The notes under the pieces are model-generated. The model was given only the letters and a program-made list of their open reading frames with translations, did not search any database and was not told the DNA's origin. Shown here one piece after another: positions 63,551-64,000 of a stretch of DNA of 64,000 nucleotides (position 1 is its first letter; every line of letters starts with the position of its first letter). The stretch lies in the NCBI GenBank assembly GCA_039621445.1, contig CP154955.1, positions 5,322,785 to 5,386,784 on the forward strand, in the 5' to 3' direction. Origin of the DNA: Euglena gracilis. Its lineage: Eukaryota; Euglenida; Euglenophyceae; Euglenales. A program made the translations under genes and the position numbers.

Positions 63551-64000
63551 CAGGGGGGGGGGGAAATGCGCTCGCCCGGCCTCGGAAAAAATGCGCAAAA
63601 ATGCGCAAAAATGCGCAAAAAAATGCGCAATAAATGCGCATTTTTGGAAAAAATGCGCAAAAATGTGCAAAATCCGAGAAAAAAATGCGCAAAAATCACG
63701 AAAATGCAAAAATTACCCAAAAACATGCAAAAATGGCACCAAATTTGAAGAAATTATGTAGAATAATGAGGAAAATGTAAGTTTCAAGAAAAGTCGAAAA
63801 TTTCAAATTTTTGCAAAAAATTGCAAAAATGGTCAAAAAATGCGAAAATTTTGGAAAATCACGAAAAAATGTGCCAAAAAGCAAAAAAATGCGCTGAAAA
63901 AAATGAAAAAAATGCGCAAAAAAATGCGAAAAAATGCGCAAAAATGCGCATTTTTGGAAAATTTGAAAAAATGCGCAAAAAATGCGAAAAAATGCGAAAC
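63551..64000. mobile_element. Probable left end of a CAGGG element with AAAAATGCGC arrays (cut by window end)
   Basis: CAGGGGGGGGGGGAAATGCGC is followed by arrays of AAAAATGCGC at 63584-63700 and again at 63885-64000. The design (CAGGG end leading into the array unit) matches the three 7-bp-duplication elements. The right end is outside the window. Confidence 0.5.

Noticed and set aside
1-64000. tRNA, rRNA, LTR retrotransposon or reverse transcriptase
   Set aside because: I found no tRNA-like A/B boxes with a cloverleaf, no rRNA core, no long direct repeats with primer-binding sites, and no YxDD motif in context. A covariance-model and profile scan would settle this.

Overview
This is a window of eukaryotic nuclear DNA from an organism with a large, repeat-rich genome. 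I see no prokaryotic operons, no rRNA and no tRNA. Coding sequence occurs as short GC-rich exons (mostly 40-200 bp) bounded by GT-AG sites and separated by introns of about 0.1 to 5 kb. The introns are full of microsatellites, poly-G/poly-C runs and DNA transposons. All three genes that can be read with confidence lie on the minus strand, head to tail. The proteins are clearly diverged from animal relatives, so a protist or alga seems most likely; one-directional gene order and one GC-AG intron recall dinoflagellates or haptophytes, but the window does not prove this.

Genes, in minus-strand order (high to low coordinates). (1) About 57.55-50.58 kb: C-terminal half of a NADPH oxidase / ferric-reductase-like flavocytochrome. 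Seven exons carry the FAD-binding and NAD(P)H-binding parts and end at a stop at 50577; the membrane part should lie above 57.55 kb and may run out of the window. (2) About 49.74-26.48 kb: a vitamin K-dependent gamma-carboxylase (GGCX/HTTM) homologue in 17 recognised exons, with reading phase conserved across nearly every intron. Its C-terminal end, perhaps at 24.4 or 23.5 kb, is unresolved. (3) 11.41-10.39 kb: the C-terminal exons of an antibiotic-biosynthesis-monooxygenase (ABM)-like protein. Weaker candidate exons lie at 63.1, 61.5, 59.2, 23.5, 20.8, 19.6, 15.4 and 9.1 kb (minus) and at 7.1, 1.2 and 0.65 kb (plus).

Mobile DNA fills the rest. The clearest element is a complete Tc1/mariner element (35095-38031, TA duplication, DD37E transposase). 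Another transposon (35475-37189) is inserted in its transposase gene, and removing that insert with one copy of the 7-bp target duplication restores the reading frame. Three elements (35475-37189, 21706-23339, 54908-55660) share CAGGG-type ends, exact 7-bp target duplications and arrays of a short direct repeat just inside both ends; a fourth probably starts at 63551. A second group (12365-14982, 26116-26432, 26969-27286, 32203-32640, 53590-54036, 62531-62833) has CAGGC/CAGGGG ends and 8-bp duplications, as in hAT elements. Several other cores are flanked by short-unit arrays (4.0-7.0 kb, 7.8-8.05 kb, 39.4-39.9 kb, 43.4-44.3 kb, 58.0-58.4 kb).

Regional layout: 0-9 kb repeats and array-flanked elements with a few possible plus-strand exons; 9-11.4 kb end of the ABM gene and a possible ADP-ribosyltransferase exon; 12.4-15 kb a satellite-bearing transposon; 15-26 kb sparse candidate exons and transposons; 26.5-49.7 kb the carboxylase gene with transposon-filled introns; 50.6-57.6 kb the oxidoreductase gene; 57.6-64 kb mostly repeats with three weak exon candidates.
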